A stretch of 33,622 bases of DNA, taken from the NCBI GenBank assembly GCA_039026555.1, contig JBCCMB010000017.1, positions 1 through 33,622 on the forward strand, written 5' to 3'. Positions 7,590 through 17,400 of the stretch are shown here, in pieces. A program made the translations under genes and the position numbers. The notes under the pieces are model-generated. The model worked only from the letters and a program-made list of their open reading frames with translations. It searched no databases and was not told the origin of the DNA. The first letter of the stretch is position 1. Each line of letters opens with the position of its first letter. The DNA comes from JBCCMB01 sp039026555. GTDB taxonomy: Bacteria > Pseudomonadota > Alphaproteobacteria > Caulobacterales > Hyphomonadaceae.

Positions 7590-7927
7590 TGATCCAAATG
7601 GGCGATCGCTTCTAAGGCTTCGGCGATTTTCTCTTTCACCGTCGCAAGCAAAACGGATGCTTCAGCGACCGTCACATCACCGTCTCGGCCGCGCGTCTCT
7701 CCCGCTTCGCATGCGTCACCGAGCGCGGTTGCGCCAATGCTGCGCGCGGCGCCTTTCACCGTATGACACGCGTCCGCCCAAACGCGCGCATCTTCGTGCG
7801 GATCTAGCATGCGTCCCCAAATTTCGGCTTGATGGCGGAAGATTCCGAGGACCTCCCTCGTCAACGCCGCGTCCCCGCCCGTTGCAACATCCAATTGCGA
7901 CACGTCTAAGACGTCCTGAACCGCCAT
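7538..7927 (-). CDS. Hpt-domain histidine phosphotransfer protein
   Basis: A 129-residue single-domain Hpt protein. The signature CHTVKGAARSIGA places the phospho-accepting histidine at residue 55, followed by the usual Lys and Gly. The surrounding helices (about 20-45 and 65-110) fit the four-helix bundle. It should relay phosphate between a hybrid kinase and a response regulator. Caulobacter uses stand-alone Hpt proteins of this size in cell-cycle phosphorelays (for example ShpA), but I cannot show orthology from sequence alone, and no kinase or receiver gene is adjacent. Its C-terminal coding region overlaps chorismate mutase by 52 bases. Confidence 0.85.
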   Translation of the reverse strand: MAVQDVLDVSQLDVATGGDAALTREVLGIFRHQAEIWGRMLDPHEDARVWADACHTVKGAARSIGATALGDACEAGETRGRDGDVTVAEASVLLATVKEKIAEALEAIAHLDHQLALSEDLSASNASNS

Positions 7928-8079
7928 TTGGTCCCTCCGCTTACTTCTTGCGAATTTGTCTAAGGAACCCAGGATAAGGATTGGTTAACTATGTTTGTCG
8001 CTCTGCGAATACCTAACATGACAAGTCTTTAATCTTGATTCTGACCACATGCGGCCGAGAACGCCTTGTTTTCGCCCAG

Positions 8080-8119
8080 TTGTTATCGCCATTAACAAGA
8101 CCGTTAGGGGTATGAGGTC
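8080..8119. promoter_or_regulatory. Dyad upstream of a small membrane-protein gene
   Basis: TTGTTA (8080-8085) and TAACAA (8093-8098) form a perfect dyad with a seven-base spacer, ending 21 bases before the small reading frame at 8120. The surrounding 192-base gap (7928-8119) between the Hpt gene and that frame contains no other gene that I can see. The dyad is a plausible operator; the binding protein is unknown. Confidence 0.3.
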
Positions 8120-8296
8120 ATGCTAGATATTCTTCTCGTCATTCGTGACGCTATTTTCGCAATTCTAATGAGCTGGATGGGCGCGGACGCGTCCGAAACG
8201 ATGATTGACGCGTCGCCTACCGAAGCGCCGGCTGCGGTGATCTTGCCCATCGAGAACGACGACTGCGAAGACCAAGTCTTCCTGTATCAATCCTAG
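8120..8296 (+). CDS. Small putative membrane protein, 58 residues
   Basis: A short frame begins with ATG at 8120, has GAGG close upstream, and ends with TAG at 8296. The first 20 residues (MLDILLVIRDAIFAILMSWM) are strongly hydrophobic and could span or lie on the membrane. The rest is acidic and ends in CEDQVFLYQS. I do not recognise the family. Codon choice resembles neighbouring genes, and the frame occupies a gap otherwise without a gene. It could be a real small protein or a chance frame; conservation in relatives would decide. Confidence 0.5.
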   Translation: MLDILLVIRDAIFAILMSWMGADASETMIDASPTEAPAAVILPIENDDCEDQVFLYQS

Positions 8297-8371
8297 ATTG
8301 GCGCTGTCTCGGACACTGGCGCTCTGCTTTTTGCGCCCTTAAAACGCCACAAACCTGTCTGCGCTTCGCCG

Positions 8372-8394
8372 AAAATCGCTTATAAGCAGATTTT
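8372..8394. promoter_or_regulatory. Near-palindrome abutting the start of the TipN-like gene
   Basis: Arms AAAATC (8372-8377) and GATTTT (8389-8394) enclose the 10-bp palindrome GCTTATAAGC plus one unpaired A. The element ends on the base before the ATG at 8395. The central TTATAA resembles a -10 box placed about ten bases before the ATG, and no ribosome-binding sequence is visible, which fits a leaderless transcript. It could equally be an operator. No clear -35 is seen. Confidence 0.4.
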
Positions 8395-10329
8395 ATGAGC
8401 GAATCTGATTTATCGCCCCACGCAAAAAGAGAACGTGCCAAACGCCGCGCGCAATTGGAAGACGCCCGTCGCGCCGGCGCGTGGATGCCCTGGGCGTGCG
8501 CCGCCTTAGCGGTTTTGTGGTGGGGTGGCGCCGCGTCATTTTTTGTCGGCCGCATCGGTTTTGATGAGGTGCTGGCCTTGCCGCCTCTCTTGCTGGGTGG
8601 CGGGATCGCGATCGCATTTGCACCCGGTGTCGCGTTGATCCTCGCCGGCGTTATGGCGCGCGAAAGCCGCCGAACATCGGAAGCGAGCGCGCTCATGCTC
8701 ACCGCCGCGCGCGATTTGTTGGAGCCAGCCGCCGCCGCCCGAGAGGATGTTGAAACATTGGCCGGCAGCATCGCCAGGCAAACCAACGACGTGAACGCTA
8801 GTCTCGAAACGGCTCGCAAACAGGTCGAAACGTTAAAGGCGGATATCGAGGCGGGCGCGCAGAGCGCAGCCAAAGCCGCTGAGATCGTGCGGTCCGACAG
8901 CGAAGTCCTCGCCGCCCGCTTGCGCGAGGAACATGACAGCCTGAAAAACATCGGCGAAGCGCTTCAAATCCAGACCGACGCCCTATCAAAAGCCATTCCG
9001 CGCCACGCGCACACCATGTCGCAAGCCGCCATAGAGGCGCAAAAAGAGGTCGAAAAAGCCGATGAGGCGTTGGACCAGAGGCTAAAATCCATCGATACGG
9101 CCGGCAAACGATTGGCGGAACGCATCGCGCAACTGGACCAGATGGCGGCGGATAGCCGAAAGCGCGCGCAGAATTTGGTCTCCGCCTTGGTGCGCATTGA
9201 CGAGCAAATGCTGTCTTCCTCCTCGCAGGTGGACGCCGCCATAAAGGCGGGAAGTTTGGCGGCAGAGGCCTCCAAGGGCACTGCGGACAGTTTGCGCGAA
9301 GCCGTGTCCGACGCGCTGGACGGCGCCCGTCGGTCTGCGGAAGAAATTCGCGCCCAATCAGCCGCCGCGCAGAGCGAAGCCCACGCCGCGATAACACGTC
9401 TGCAAGACGCCGGTGCGCAGGCGGAGACAACCGCGAAGGCGGCCGCCATGGCTGCCCGCTCTCAAGCCGAGGAAACCGAACAGCGCATCAACCAGCTGAG
9501 CGATTTTCTGTTCAAGGCCGCCAGCCGCGCGACCAAAGTTGCGGAAGCAGGCCTCGACCAAGCCCGCGCGCGGATTGAGCGCGCCTCTAACCTGCTGAAC
9601 GGCTTGGATCAGGCGGACACGTCGATAGGTGAAGCGCCCCGACTGTCGTCTATTGACGATATTTTCGAGCCCGAGGCGCGCATGCCGCGTCCGCCATCGG
9701 AAGCTTCCGATGGGGCTGGGATCGATCAATTGTTAGAGCCGACGCCAAAAACGCCCGAAGCGGCGCAAAATGACAAACCGGAGGTGCTGGGCCGCGCGCC
9801 TATCGCGGCGCCGGCGTCGCCCGCAGTTCCAGCCGCCCCCACCGCCAAGCCCAACGCAACGGCGCAGCCGGGCGCCGCCGCACCGGCGCAAAATCCCGTT
9901 GTGAAGACGACGCCTGAGACATCGCCGGATGACGAAAACGGAGATGAAGTTTCCTGGCGTGATTTTCTCGCCGGCATTGACGACCCGGCCTCTCGCGAAG
10001 AAGAAGCTGGCGCGCTCATCGATCGATTGGACCGCGCCGGCGTACGCTTAAAAAAAGCTGTGCGCGCTTCGGATCTGCGCCGGATCGCAGCCGCCTCCAG
10101 TCGCGGCGAACGTCAAAGACGCAGGGCGACGCGCGACGCGGCCCCGAGCGAGCTTCAGCGTATCGTCCGGGTGCTGAAGCAAGACGTTGAACTGCGCAAC
10201 GCTGCGGAGAGCTTCCTCGCCATGGAAGAGCCTGACGCGCTGAAACTCTTGGAAACAGCTGAGCGTGCTCGCGACGACGCAGCGCCGAGACTGTCCGCTT
10301 ATTTGCTCATCGATGCAGCCTTAAGCTGA
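8395..10329 (+). CDS. TipN-like coiled-coil membrane protein (possible polarity factor)
   Basis: A 644-residue protein with a basic N-terminus, two membrane helices (about 31-52 and 60-87), a long Ala/Glu/Arg/Lys-rich coiled coil (about 90-410), a Pro/Ala-rich linker (about 450-510) and a conserved-looking C-terminal domain from VSWRDFLAGIDD to AYLLIDAALS (about 523-644). This matches the architecture of Caulobacter TipN, which marks the new pole and positions flagellum and division machinery; the C-terminal domain also resembles my memory of TipN homologues. It is shorter than Caulobacter TipN (about 880 residues), the difference lying in the coiled coil. Other two-helix coiled-coil proteins remain possible. 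The start lacks a ribosome-binding site. Confidence 0.55.
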   Translation: MSESDLSPHAKRERAKRRAQLEDARRAGAWMPWACAALAVLWWGGAASFFVGRIGFDEVLALPPLLLGGGIAIAFAPGVALILAGVMARESRRTSEASALMLTAARDLLEPAAAAREDVETLAGSIARQTNDVNASLETARKQVETLKADIEAGAQSAAKAAEIVRSDSEVLAARLREEHDSLKNIGEALQIQTDALSKAIPRHAHTMSQAAIEAQKEVEKADEALDQRLKSIDTAGKRLAERIAQLDQMAADSRKRAQNLVSALVRIDEQMLSSSSQVDAAIKAGSLAAEASKGTADSLREAVSDALDGARRSAEEIRAQSAAAQSEAHAAITRLQDAGAQAETTAKAAAMAARSQAEETEQRINQLSDFLFKAASRATKVAEAGLDQARARIERASNLLNGLDQADTSIGEAPRLSSIDDIFEPEARMPRPPSEASDGAGIDQLLEPTPKTPEAAQNDKPEVLGRAPIAAPASPAVPAAPTAKPNATAQPGAAAPAQNPVVKTTPETSPDDENGDEVSWRDFLAGIDDPASREEEAGALIDRLDRAGVRLKKAVRASDLRRIAAASSRGERQRRRATRDAAPSELQRIVRVLKQDVELRNAAESFLAMEEPDALKLLETAERARDDAAPRLSAYLLIDAALS

Positions 10330-10344
10330 GATGCTGGTGGAAGC

Positions 10345-10366
10345 CGCGAGAGAAAACCGTCTCGCG
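10345..10366 (+). terminator. Possible terminator of the TipN-like gene
   Basis: A perfect 7-bp stem, CGCGAGA and TCTCGCG, surrounds an eight-base loop 15 bases after the stop at 10329. No T-run follows, so a canonical intrinsic terminator is not shown. The rest of the 184-base gap to trxA holds no gene. Confidence 0.35.
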
Positions 10367-10453
10367 CGATATCGTCGGTCCCCACAGCGACGTGACAACG
10401 ATGCTTCGAGTTGTGTTTTCGACGTTCGAGCGGTCAAAACAGGCGCTAAAGCA

Positions 10454-10493
10454 CAACGCCCACCCTCGACTCGAAGGCCGAAGACAGGCGTTG
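10454..10493 (-). terminator. Possible terminator of trxA
   Basis: CAACGCC (10454-10460) and GGCGTTG (10487-10493) are perfect complements, separated by 26 bases that can pair further. On the minus strand the element begins about 20 bases after the trxA stop. Only short T stretches follow, so this is a weak call. Confidence 0.25.
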
Positions 10494-10513
10494 AATGATT
10501 GCGAAATTGGGGC

Positions 10514-10849
10514 CTAGGCCGCGTTGGATTTCATCGATTCCTTGAGCCATTCACCGATACGGCTTTTGGACATGGCGCCCAAATGCGTCGCGGCGACTTT
10601 GCCGTCTTGGAAGATCATAAGCGTCGGCAGGCCGCGCACGCCGAACCGGCCCGCGGTCATTGGGTTCTCGTCGACATTAATTTTGGCGACAGACACTTCA
10701 TCAGCTTTTTCTTCGGACAATGCTTCTAAATGCGGGGCGATCTGTTTACACGGACCGCACCATTCCGCCCAAAAATCAACGATGATCGTTCCGTCCGCCT
10801 GAAGAACTTCGGCGTCGAACGTGTCGTCTGTTACGGATTTTACGCCCAT
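10514..10849 (-). CDS. trxA: Thioredoxin
   Basis: A 111-residue thioredoxin with the active site WCGPCK (Cys31 and Cys34) in strand-turn-helix context DFWAEWCGPCKQIAPHLEAL, and the cis-proline loop VRGLPTLMIFQDGK. It reduces protein disulfides and can supply electrons to CysH. AAAGGA lies eight bases before the ATG. It follows addA on the same strand after 89 bases; this gap contains a CCTAATTAGG palindrome (10891-10900) and may hold a separate promoter. The addA-trxA neighbourhood is common in alphaproteobacteria. Confidence 0.96.
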   Translation of the reverse strand: MGVKSVTDDTFDAEVLQADGTIIVDFWAEWCGPCKQIAPHLEALSEEKADEVSVAKINVDENPMTAGRFGVRGLPTLMIFQDGKVAATHLGAMSKSRIGEWLKESMKSNAA

Positions 10850-10938
10850 GACGCGTTCCTTTGTGTTTGGTTTCGACTCAGGTGTTGGACCCTAATTAGG
10901 CGCTTCGACATCCTGTTCCAAGTCAAGCTCACGCCCGT

Positions 10939-13900
10939 TCACGCGGTTTTGAGCGCTTGGTCCATATGTTCCGAGGACAGCTCCATCATTTGAGGTCCGT
11001 CCGTCCACACCAAGGCGCAACGAATTGAGCGATCGGGATAGGCCGTTTGCAGCACAGCGCGATACGCCGCCATTTGCGCCAGATAGGCAGGGCCGACATC
11101 TTCCACGCGCGCCGGCGCCGGGCGGTCGGTCTTAAAATCGACCACAAGCACGTCTTTCGGGGTCACCACCAATCGATCGACGCGACCATTGATCAACACG
11201 CCGGACCCAAGTTTTTCCGCGTTCTCGCCAACGATCGGCGCTTCCGCGCGGCCGCCGGGCGCAAAAATCGGATCGAACGCCGGATCGTTCAGAACGCCGA
11301 ACGCCGCCTTGGCCATTTCGGCCTGCTCATCTTCTGGAAGATCCGTCTCTCTTTCTAAAAACGCGCGCGCCGCGTCAGCACGCGCGTCGAGCGGCAGGTC
11401 CGGCAAGGTCTGCAAGAGCGTGTGGATGAGACGCCCCCGGCGAAGCCGACGTGTGCGGTCCGGACCAAACGGCGCCAGCACCGCCGGCTCATCCGGTCCG
11501 AGCGAAGACGGCGCCGCCACGCGTCGCGCAGACGTTTCTTCGAGCGCCGCGCGTTTTAGCCAATCCGGCGCGAGTGGCGGCGTCGATCCGTCAACATCCG
11601 CCTGGTCCGTTTCGGCTATTTGTCCCAATCTCAGCGTTTCGCGGTCCTCCTCATCCATCACTCTTTCAGCAAGACCCGACGCTTCCAGCCGCTCCATCGC
11701 GGAAGAACAGACAGCGTGCCAGGATTTTTCCGCGCGCCCGGTTTTGCTTTTCAAACCGCCGCTCCAGGCGCCGCAGATCAATAATCGATCTTCGGCGCGT
11801 GTGAGCGCCACGTAGAGAAGACGGCGATGCTCCCTTAAAGCGCGCGCTTCGGCCTCCGCCCGCAATCGAGTCGCGACGCTCGTATCCTCTTTCGCCCCCG
11901 CAGACCAAACCGGCGCGCCCTCGGCCGTCAGCATCACGCCGGCGTCTACGGAAGATTGCGGCGCAGCGCAGGTGTCCGGCAAAATCACGATCGGCGCTTC
12001 CAGACCCTTGGCGCCATGCGCCGTCATCACGCGCACCTCGTCCTGCGGCCCGGACAATTCGCGCTTCACCTCCCCGCCCTCGCGTTCAATCTGCGCCAAG
12101 AAGGTCTGCAACGCCGAGGGTCCGGACGCGTCAAACGCCTCAGCTCGGTCCATCAACGCCGCCAAAGGCTCTCGGGCGGGCGATCCAAAGCGCGCCAGAA
12201 GCTGCTCGAAGCCGGTGCGGCCGGTGATGTCGGGCGCATGCAGCGCAGACGACAAAAACTCGAAGGGCGGAGTGTCTGCGCAGGCTTGCAAAGAACGCAA
12301 AACAGCCGCGATTTTCTGCTGGCGCGGGTCTTCAGACACTGACAATCGCGACCACAGACTTGTCACGCCGCGCCCATAAGCCAGCGGAAACAAATCAGCA
12401 TCTTCCGTCAGACCGCCAAACGGCCCCGTGAGAATTTCGGCAAGTGCAAGATCATCCTCCGGTCGTAAGACAAAGCGAATGAGGTTGAGCACATCCTGCA
12501 CCGGCGCGCTGTCCAGCAAATCGATGCGGTCCGCGCCCGCCACGGGCAATCCGGCGCGCTTCAAGGCTTTCAAGATGGCGTCGAACAAACCGCCTTTGCG
12601 ACCGCGCACCAAAATCATGACATCGCCCGGTCGCGCGGGCCGGCGCTTTTCGCCCTCCCCGACCAACTCGCCGCGATCGATGACCCCGCGCACCCAATCT
12701 GCGATACGGCGAGCGAGTTCAGCTTTCGGCGAAGTTTCCCGCTCCTGGCCACGCGGCGCATCCCACGCTTCGGCCTCCGGCGGCGCATCTGGCGGTGTCA
12801 GCGGCCAAAGCTCCACAGATCCTTTAGCGGTGCGTCGATACGCTGAGTGACGAACAAGATCGGCTTCCGGAGGCGCCTCGATGGAGAACGGCGCTTCGCC
12901 GTCAAACGCATCCGACCCGAACACGCCGTCGACGAAGAACAGTATTTCCGGCGCGGAGCGAAACGACATCGTCATGTCTGGCAAAGCATAGGCCGCCTCG
13001 CTCGCTTGCGCGCGACCGGCAAAGGCGCGGCGCTCCGTCAAGAACCGCTCCGGATCCGCGCCCTGGAAGGAATAGATGGATTGCTTTTCATCACCGACGA
13101 CAAACAGCGTGCGCGGCGTTTCGCGCTCCACGCTAAGCCCAGCGAAGAAATCCTGCGTTAGCGCATTCAGCAAACGCCATTGCCCGGGACTTGTGTCTTG
13201 CGCTTCGTCCAACAAAACATGCGAAAGGCCGCCATCCAGCTTCCATAACACCCAATCGGCGGAGGAGGCGCGTGTCAGCAAATCGCTGGCCGTTTCCACC
13301 AAATCATCAAAATCCAGCGCCGCCCGAGCGCGTTTTCGCATCGCAAAATCCGCAAACGCCGCGTCGGCGACCTGCAGCAAGGCTGCGGACCGCTCATACA
13401 AGCGGCGGGCCTTAATAGCGTCGTTTAAGGCGTCCAACCGCAGCGCCTCGCAGCCTTGCGGCAGGTCGACCAAGTTGAAGAGGTCAATTAAGGCCGGGGC
13501 CGCCTCCCCCATTGCTTTGGTGAACGGGTTTTTGGCGCGCAGCTCACCCTTCTGCGTAAACACCAATCCGGCATAAGCGTGAAAGCGTAAGTCCGCCGGT
13601 GCATCCGAAATCGCAGTTTCGAGCGCCCGCGCGCTGGCCTGATCCGTTTTCGCGCCGGTCGCCAGAATTGGGATGAGCGGCTTTAGACCCGCAACAGGCA
13701 GGTCAGATCCCATTCCACGCTCTAAAAGCGCAGCCTCATCGTCCAAAGGCGCATTGAGATCGTCGCGCAGCGCGCCGATGGCGCCGTCCAAACCATCCGC
13801 TTTTTGAATGAAAGCCTGAAATTCCGCGCGCTTACCGCCGAGCGCGCGAAGCGGTTCCGACACGCCTCGCGCGCCCGCGAAAAGCGCGACGTCGCGAATG

Positions 13901-14454
13901 GCGTGTCCGATCTTATCGTCACCGCCGGCCAGAGCCCCGAGCTTGGCCAGCGACCGCTCCCATAATCGGGCGGCGTCCGCATCGTCCAATTCTCGAAATC
14001 CGGGCGGCGCGCCGGCCTCCAGCGGAAAGCGGCGCAACAAGCGTCCGCAAAACGCGTGCAGGGTTTCAATCCGCAAGCCGCCCGGCGTCTCAAGAGCGCG
14101 CGCGAATAATTCCCGGGCCTTGCCGAGATCTTCCGGCTGATAGGTCTTAGCCTCGCGGCCTTGAAGATCGCCCAAATCCGCGCGCAGTTCTTTATCGGCC
14201 GCCACGCACCATCCGCCCAATCGACGAAACAAACGCGCCTGCATCTCGCTGGCCGCGGCCTTAGTGTAGGTGACGCACAAAATCGCATCCGGCGCGACGC
14301 CCTCGAGCAAGAGCCGCGCGACCCGATCGATCAACACTTTCGTTTTGCCGGAGCCGGCGTTTGCGGCAACCCAGGCGGACCGCTCTGGGTCGGACGCCTG
14401 AAACTGCCCCAGCGTCGTGGCGTCATACTCCGGCCAGGGCGCAGATTTAGCCAT
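10939..14454 (-). CDS. addA: Double-strand break repair helicase-nuclease AddA
   Basis: A protein of about 1171 residues in the UvrD/Rep superfamily. Walker A (AANAGSGKT, about residues 31-39) is followed by VTYTKAAASEMQARL. Walker B is LLDEAQDTSP, and VVGDEKQSIYSFQGADP is the next helicase motif. The late helicase motif MTAHGAKGLEAPIVILPD is present. The C-terminal RecB-like nuclease is shown by GRVDRLVV and VVDFKTDRPAP. With AddB it resects broken ends for RecA loading. The start may be ATG at 14454 (sharing TGATG with the addB stop) or a GTG one codon earlier. It probably depends on coupling to addB, which is frameshifted here. Confidence 0.95.
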   Translation of the reverse strand: MAKSAPWPEYDATTLGQFQASDPERSAWVAANAGSGKTKVLIDRVARLLLEGVAPDAILCVTYTKAAASEMQARLFRRLGGWCVAADKELRADLGDLQGREAKTYQPEDLGKARELFARALETPGGLRIETLHAFCGRLLRRFPLEAGAPPGFRELDDADAARLWERSLAKLGALAGGDDKIGHAIRDVALFAGARGVSEPLRALGGKRAEFQAFIQKADGLDGAIGALRDDLNAPLDDEAALLERGMGSDLPVAGLKPLIPILATGAKTDQASARALETAISDAPADLRFHAYAGLVFTQKGELRAKNPFTKAMGEAAPALIDLFNLVDLPQGCEALRLDALNDAIKARRLYERSAALLQVADAAFADFAMRKRARAALDFDDLVETASDLLTRASSADWVLWKLDGGLSHVLLDEAQDTSPGQWRLLNALTQDFFAGLSVERETPRTLFVVGDEKQSIYSFQGADPERFLTERRAFAGRAQASEAAYALPDMTMSFRSAPEILFFVDGVFGSDAFDGEAPFSIEAPPEADLVRHSAYRRTAKGSVELWPLTPPDAPPEAEAWDAPRGQERETSPKAELARRIADWVRGVIDRGELVGEGEKRRPARPGDVMILVRGRKGGLFDAILKALKRAGLPVAGADRIDLLDSAPVQDVLNLIRFVLRPEDDLALAEILTGPFGGLTEDADLFPLAYGRGVTSLWSRLSVSEDPRQQKIAAVLRSLQACADTPPFEFLSSALHAPDITGRTGFEQLLARFGSPAREPLAALMDRAEAFDASGPSALQTFLAQIEREGGEVKRELSGPQDEVRVMTAHGAKGLEAPIVILPDTCAAPQSSVDAGVMLTAEGAPVWSAGAKEDTSVATRLRAEAEARALREHRRLLYVALTRAEDRLLICGAWSGGLKSKTGRAEKSWHAVCSSAMERLEASGLAERVMDEEDRETLRLGQIAETDQADVDGSTPPLAPDWLKRAALEETSARRVAAPSSLGPDEPAVLAPFGPDRTRRLRRGRLIHTLLQTLPDLPLDARADAARAFLERETDLPEDEQAEMAKAAFGVLNDPAFDPIFAPGGRAEAPIVGENAEKLGSGVLINGRVDRLVVTPKDVLVVDFKTDRPAPARVEDVGPAYLAQMAAYRAVLQTAYPDRSIRCALVWTDGPQMMELSSEHMDQALKTA

Positions 14455-17400
14455 CACTCATCGCCCTCATCAATTATCCATTCCGCGCGTCGGGCCAGAC
14501 GGTCGAAATCCGAAACGGACCAGGCGAATTCGACACGCGGTTTGGAGCGATAAGGTTGGTCGATGTCGTCGTAAGCTGCGACCAGTTTCAAAACGCCATT
14601 GAGCGTCGCCGCAGCGATCTCATCGGGCGCAAGGTCCAAAGGCGCGCCATTCTTAGCGGCGCCGACATGCGCGCCCGGCGAGACAGCGACATAGATAAGT
14701 TGGCTCACCGACGCCGCGTTGAATTCGGCAAACCCGCCCGCGCTGGCGATGGCCGCCTCGAGCGGCAATTGCGGTTCGAGCCCGGTCTCAACCTGTTTCT
14801 TTGTTTTCGGCGCGCCTGTTTTAAAATCGATAATCGCGAGGGATCCGTCAGCCAATTCCTCGATCCGGTCCGCCTTGCCCGTTAGTTCGACGTGGCCGGC
14901 GGGGAGATCGATCTGAATGCGCCCTTCCACTTCCGGATACGCCGCGACCACCATGCTTGTGCGATCGGCGCGCCATTTAAGATATTTGTCGGAGGCGCGA
15001 CGCCATAACGGCGTTTCCAACGCGACCTGCTCCTCCGGCACGCCGGCGGCGCCAAGCTCTTCGCCTATCAAAGCGACAAGATCGCTGGCCCCGTCCAAAT
15101 TCTCAAAGCGTTCGATCGCCGCGTGGACCGCGACGCCCCGCTCAGCTGGTCCCGGCTGCGCGCCGACCGGCGATAGGGGCTCTAACTTCAGAATATCGCG
15201 GGCATAAACGGCGTAGGGATCACGCACCAAGCGCGCCACGCGAGAAACCGAGAATTTGCGCGGCCGCGCATCCAATGGCGGACGCGGTTCAGGCGGCTTC
15301 ATCGGCTCAACCTGATCTACCGAATTGAGCGCCGCCGCCCATGTCCGCGGATCACGATCGCGATCGGGCGCAAGCGCAGCGTCCAGGGCGTCCTCGCCCA
15401 ATCCCGCCGCAGCGAGCGTTTGCAGGCGCCAGAGCCAGCGCGACGCCACTGCTGGTTTGTCGTCCACGCGTTTGGCGCGCAGCAACACCACTTCATCGGC
15501 GCACGCCATTTGTGAGAAATCATGCGCTGACAAACCAATGCGTTCTTCGGGATCCGGCAGCCCGATCTCGCTTCGCAAGCGCTTCGGCAGAAAACTGTCG
15601 ACCGGCGCCGATTGCGGCCAAGAGCCCTCATTCAGCCCGCCCAAAATGATGAGGTCGCGCGTTTGCAAACGCGCTTCCAACGGTCCCCATATCGCCAATC
15701 GCGGATGGCCGTCGCTAGACGGCGGGACTTTGATATCCCGGGCTGCAGCTTCCGAAAATTCCGGCCAAAGCTCCGCGTCGATGGGGCCGATCTCTTGCGA
15801 CAATTCCGCGAGCATCTCCAAATAGCGCGCCGACGCTGCGCCTGCAGCGCAGCGCCACACACGCTCCGCGCCCTTAAAGTCCGGCGCTGCAGCCAAGTGT
15901 TCGGCAAGCCGTGCGATCGCTTCGGATGCGTCGGCGCCGTCAATATGCGATGCGCCGAAGCGTTCCATCCATGGGCTTAGCGCCTTGGTCAAATCGATCA
16001 GCAATTGAGCCGCCTGGGGCGCATCCTTCTCAATCAGCTCACGCAGCTGTTCTAAGGATCGCCATCGCCTTGGCCCTCGTAACGCCGCCAGCTCCAATTC
16101 GGCGACATCAGACGCCAAAACATCCGCGCTCCGCCCCCAACCGCGTAAGCTCATGTTTCAAAACCGATAGGAGCAATACCGGATCGGCGGGATCCCGCGC
16201 CCATTGACCCAGCAACCCCAAATACCGCCCGGGCGACGTTTGCAGCAATGGCGTTCCGCCCGAGGGCGTCAGCGCAACGTCCCACCGCGCCAAGAGGCTT
16301 GACGTGCGGCGCGCTAAGCCGGGGTCAGGCGTCACCAGTGCGGCGGTGCGGTCAGGCGTTTCCAGCGCTTCGCGCAGCAACAGCGCCGCGAGGAGCGCTT
16401 CATCGCCCTGATCTTCCGCTTCGATCAACGCTAAGCCGTCAAGCCCGTTCTGGATCAAATCCGTCGGACCCTTCTCGCCCGCCAACTGCACCAGGCGACG
16501 CGTCCAATCCTTCGTCCGCGTCGCCGGCGCCAGCGCTTCATTGATGAGTAGGCGCCGTGCGCGGGCCGTCTGCGCTTCATCCGCGCCGGGCCATGGCTCA
16601 ACGCTGTCCGGGGATACGCCAAGCCGATCCAGCGCGCGGCCCAGCGTGAATTGAGGATGGCTGGGCGCTCGGCCAATCTCATCCCACGCCGCAGCGGACA
16701 ATTCGGGATCCAGCCCCGGCAACACAATCGCGCCTTTCGGCAAAAGCATCGCAGCGCGCATCAGCGTACGGCTGGCCGGCGTCGCGCCGGTGGAGCCCGC
16801 CACAACAACCGGATGCGCGGGCGGTTCTTTAGCCCAAACGGCAGCCTGGGCTTCGGCGGCGGCGTGGCGGCGCGCTAAGGGATCGCTCGCACTCTTTTCC
16901 TCCAAATGTCTGGGCCATTGCGCGGCGACGATATCCAGAAAACTAGCGGACTTGTGCCAATGGGCCGCGAGATCGGCCTCCATCGCAACATCTTTGAGCC
17001 GCGCCCAATCCGCATCCTCGCCCATGGCGGATTGATCGAGCAAAGCCGCAAGCTCATCCGCAGCCGCTAATGCGGAGCCGGGCGGCAGAGGCGGCAATGT
17101 AGGATCCCTCTGAGCAGCGCGCCAACGCTGGATCAATCGGAACAGCGCACCGCGTCGCTTGGCCGGCGATAGGACAGGCGGCAGGGTGAGATCAGACGGT
17201 GTAAGACGGCCGTCATCCTCATCCAAATCGCCTAACACCCGAATGTCGGGCGCGATGAGCGCCGGGCGACCGGCGCGGCGCGCGGCGTCGTGAAGCGCCT
17301 CGGCGAAGGCGCGCGCCGCCCGTCGATTGGGCAAGAAGACGACCGCCTCGGCCAAGGCATCAGCGGATGCGTCTAGACCGCACGCCTCGGCCAGCGTTGT

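Noticed and set aside
8092..8106. A third possible CtrA site, TTAA-N7-GTTA, upstream of the small membrane peptide
   Set aside because: The second half-site matches poorly and it overlaps a better-supported dyad.
8798..9449. Minus-strand frames opposite the coiled-coil gene
   Set aside because: Alanine and arginine-rich codons of the coiled coil leave the complementary frames open; the products are low complexity and lack starts with ribosome-binding sites.
16108..16160. Programmed ribosomal frameshifting in addB
   Set aside because: No slippery heptamer with a downstream structure is evident, AddB is not known to use one, and a homopolymer insertion is simpler. I kept it only as a minor alternative.
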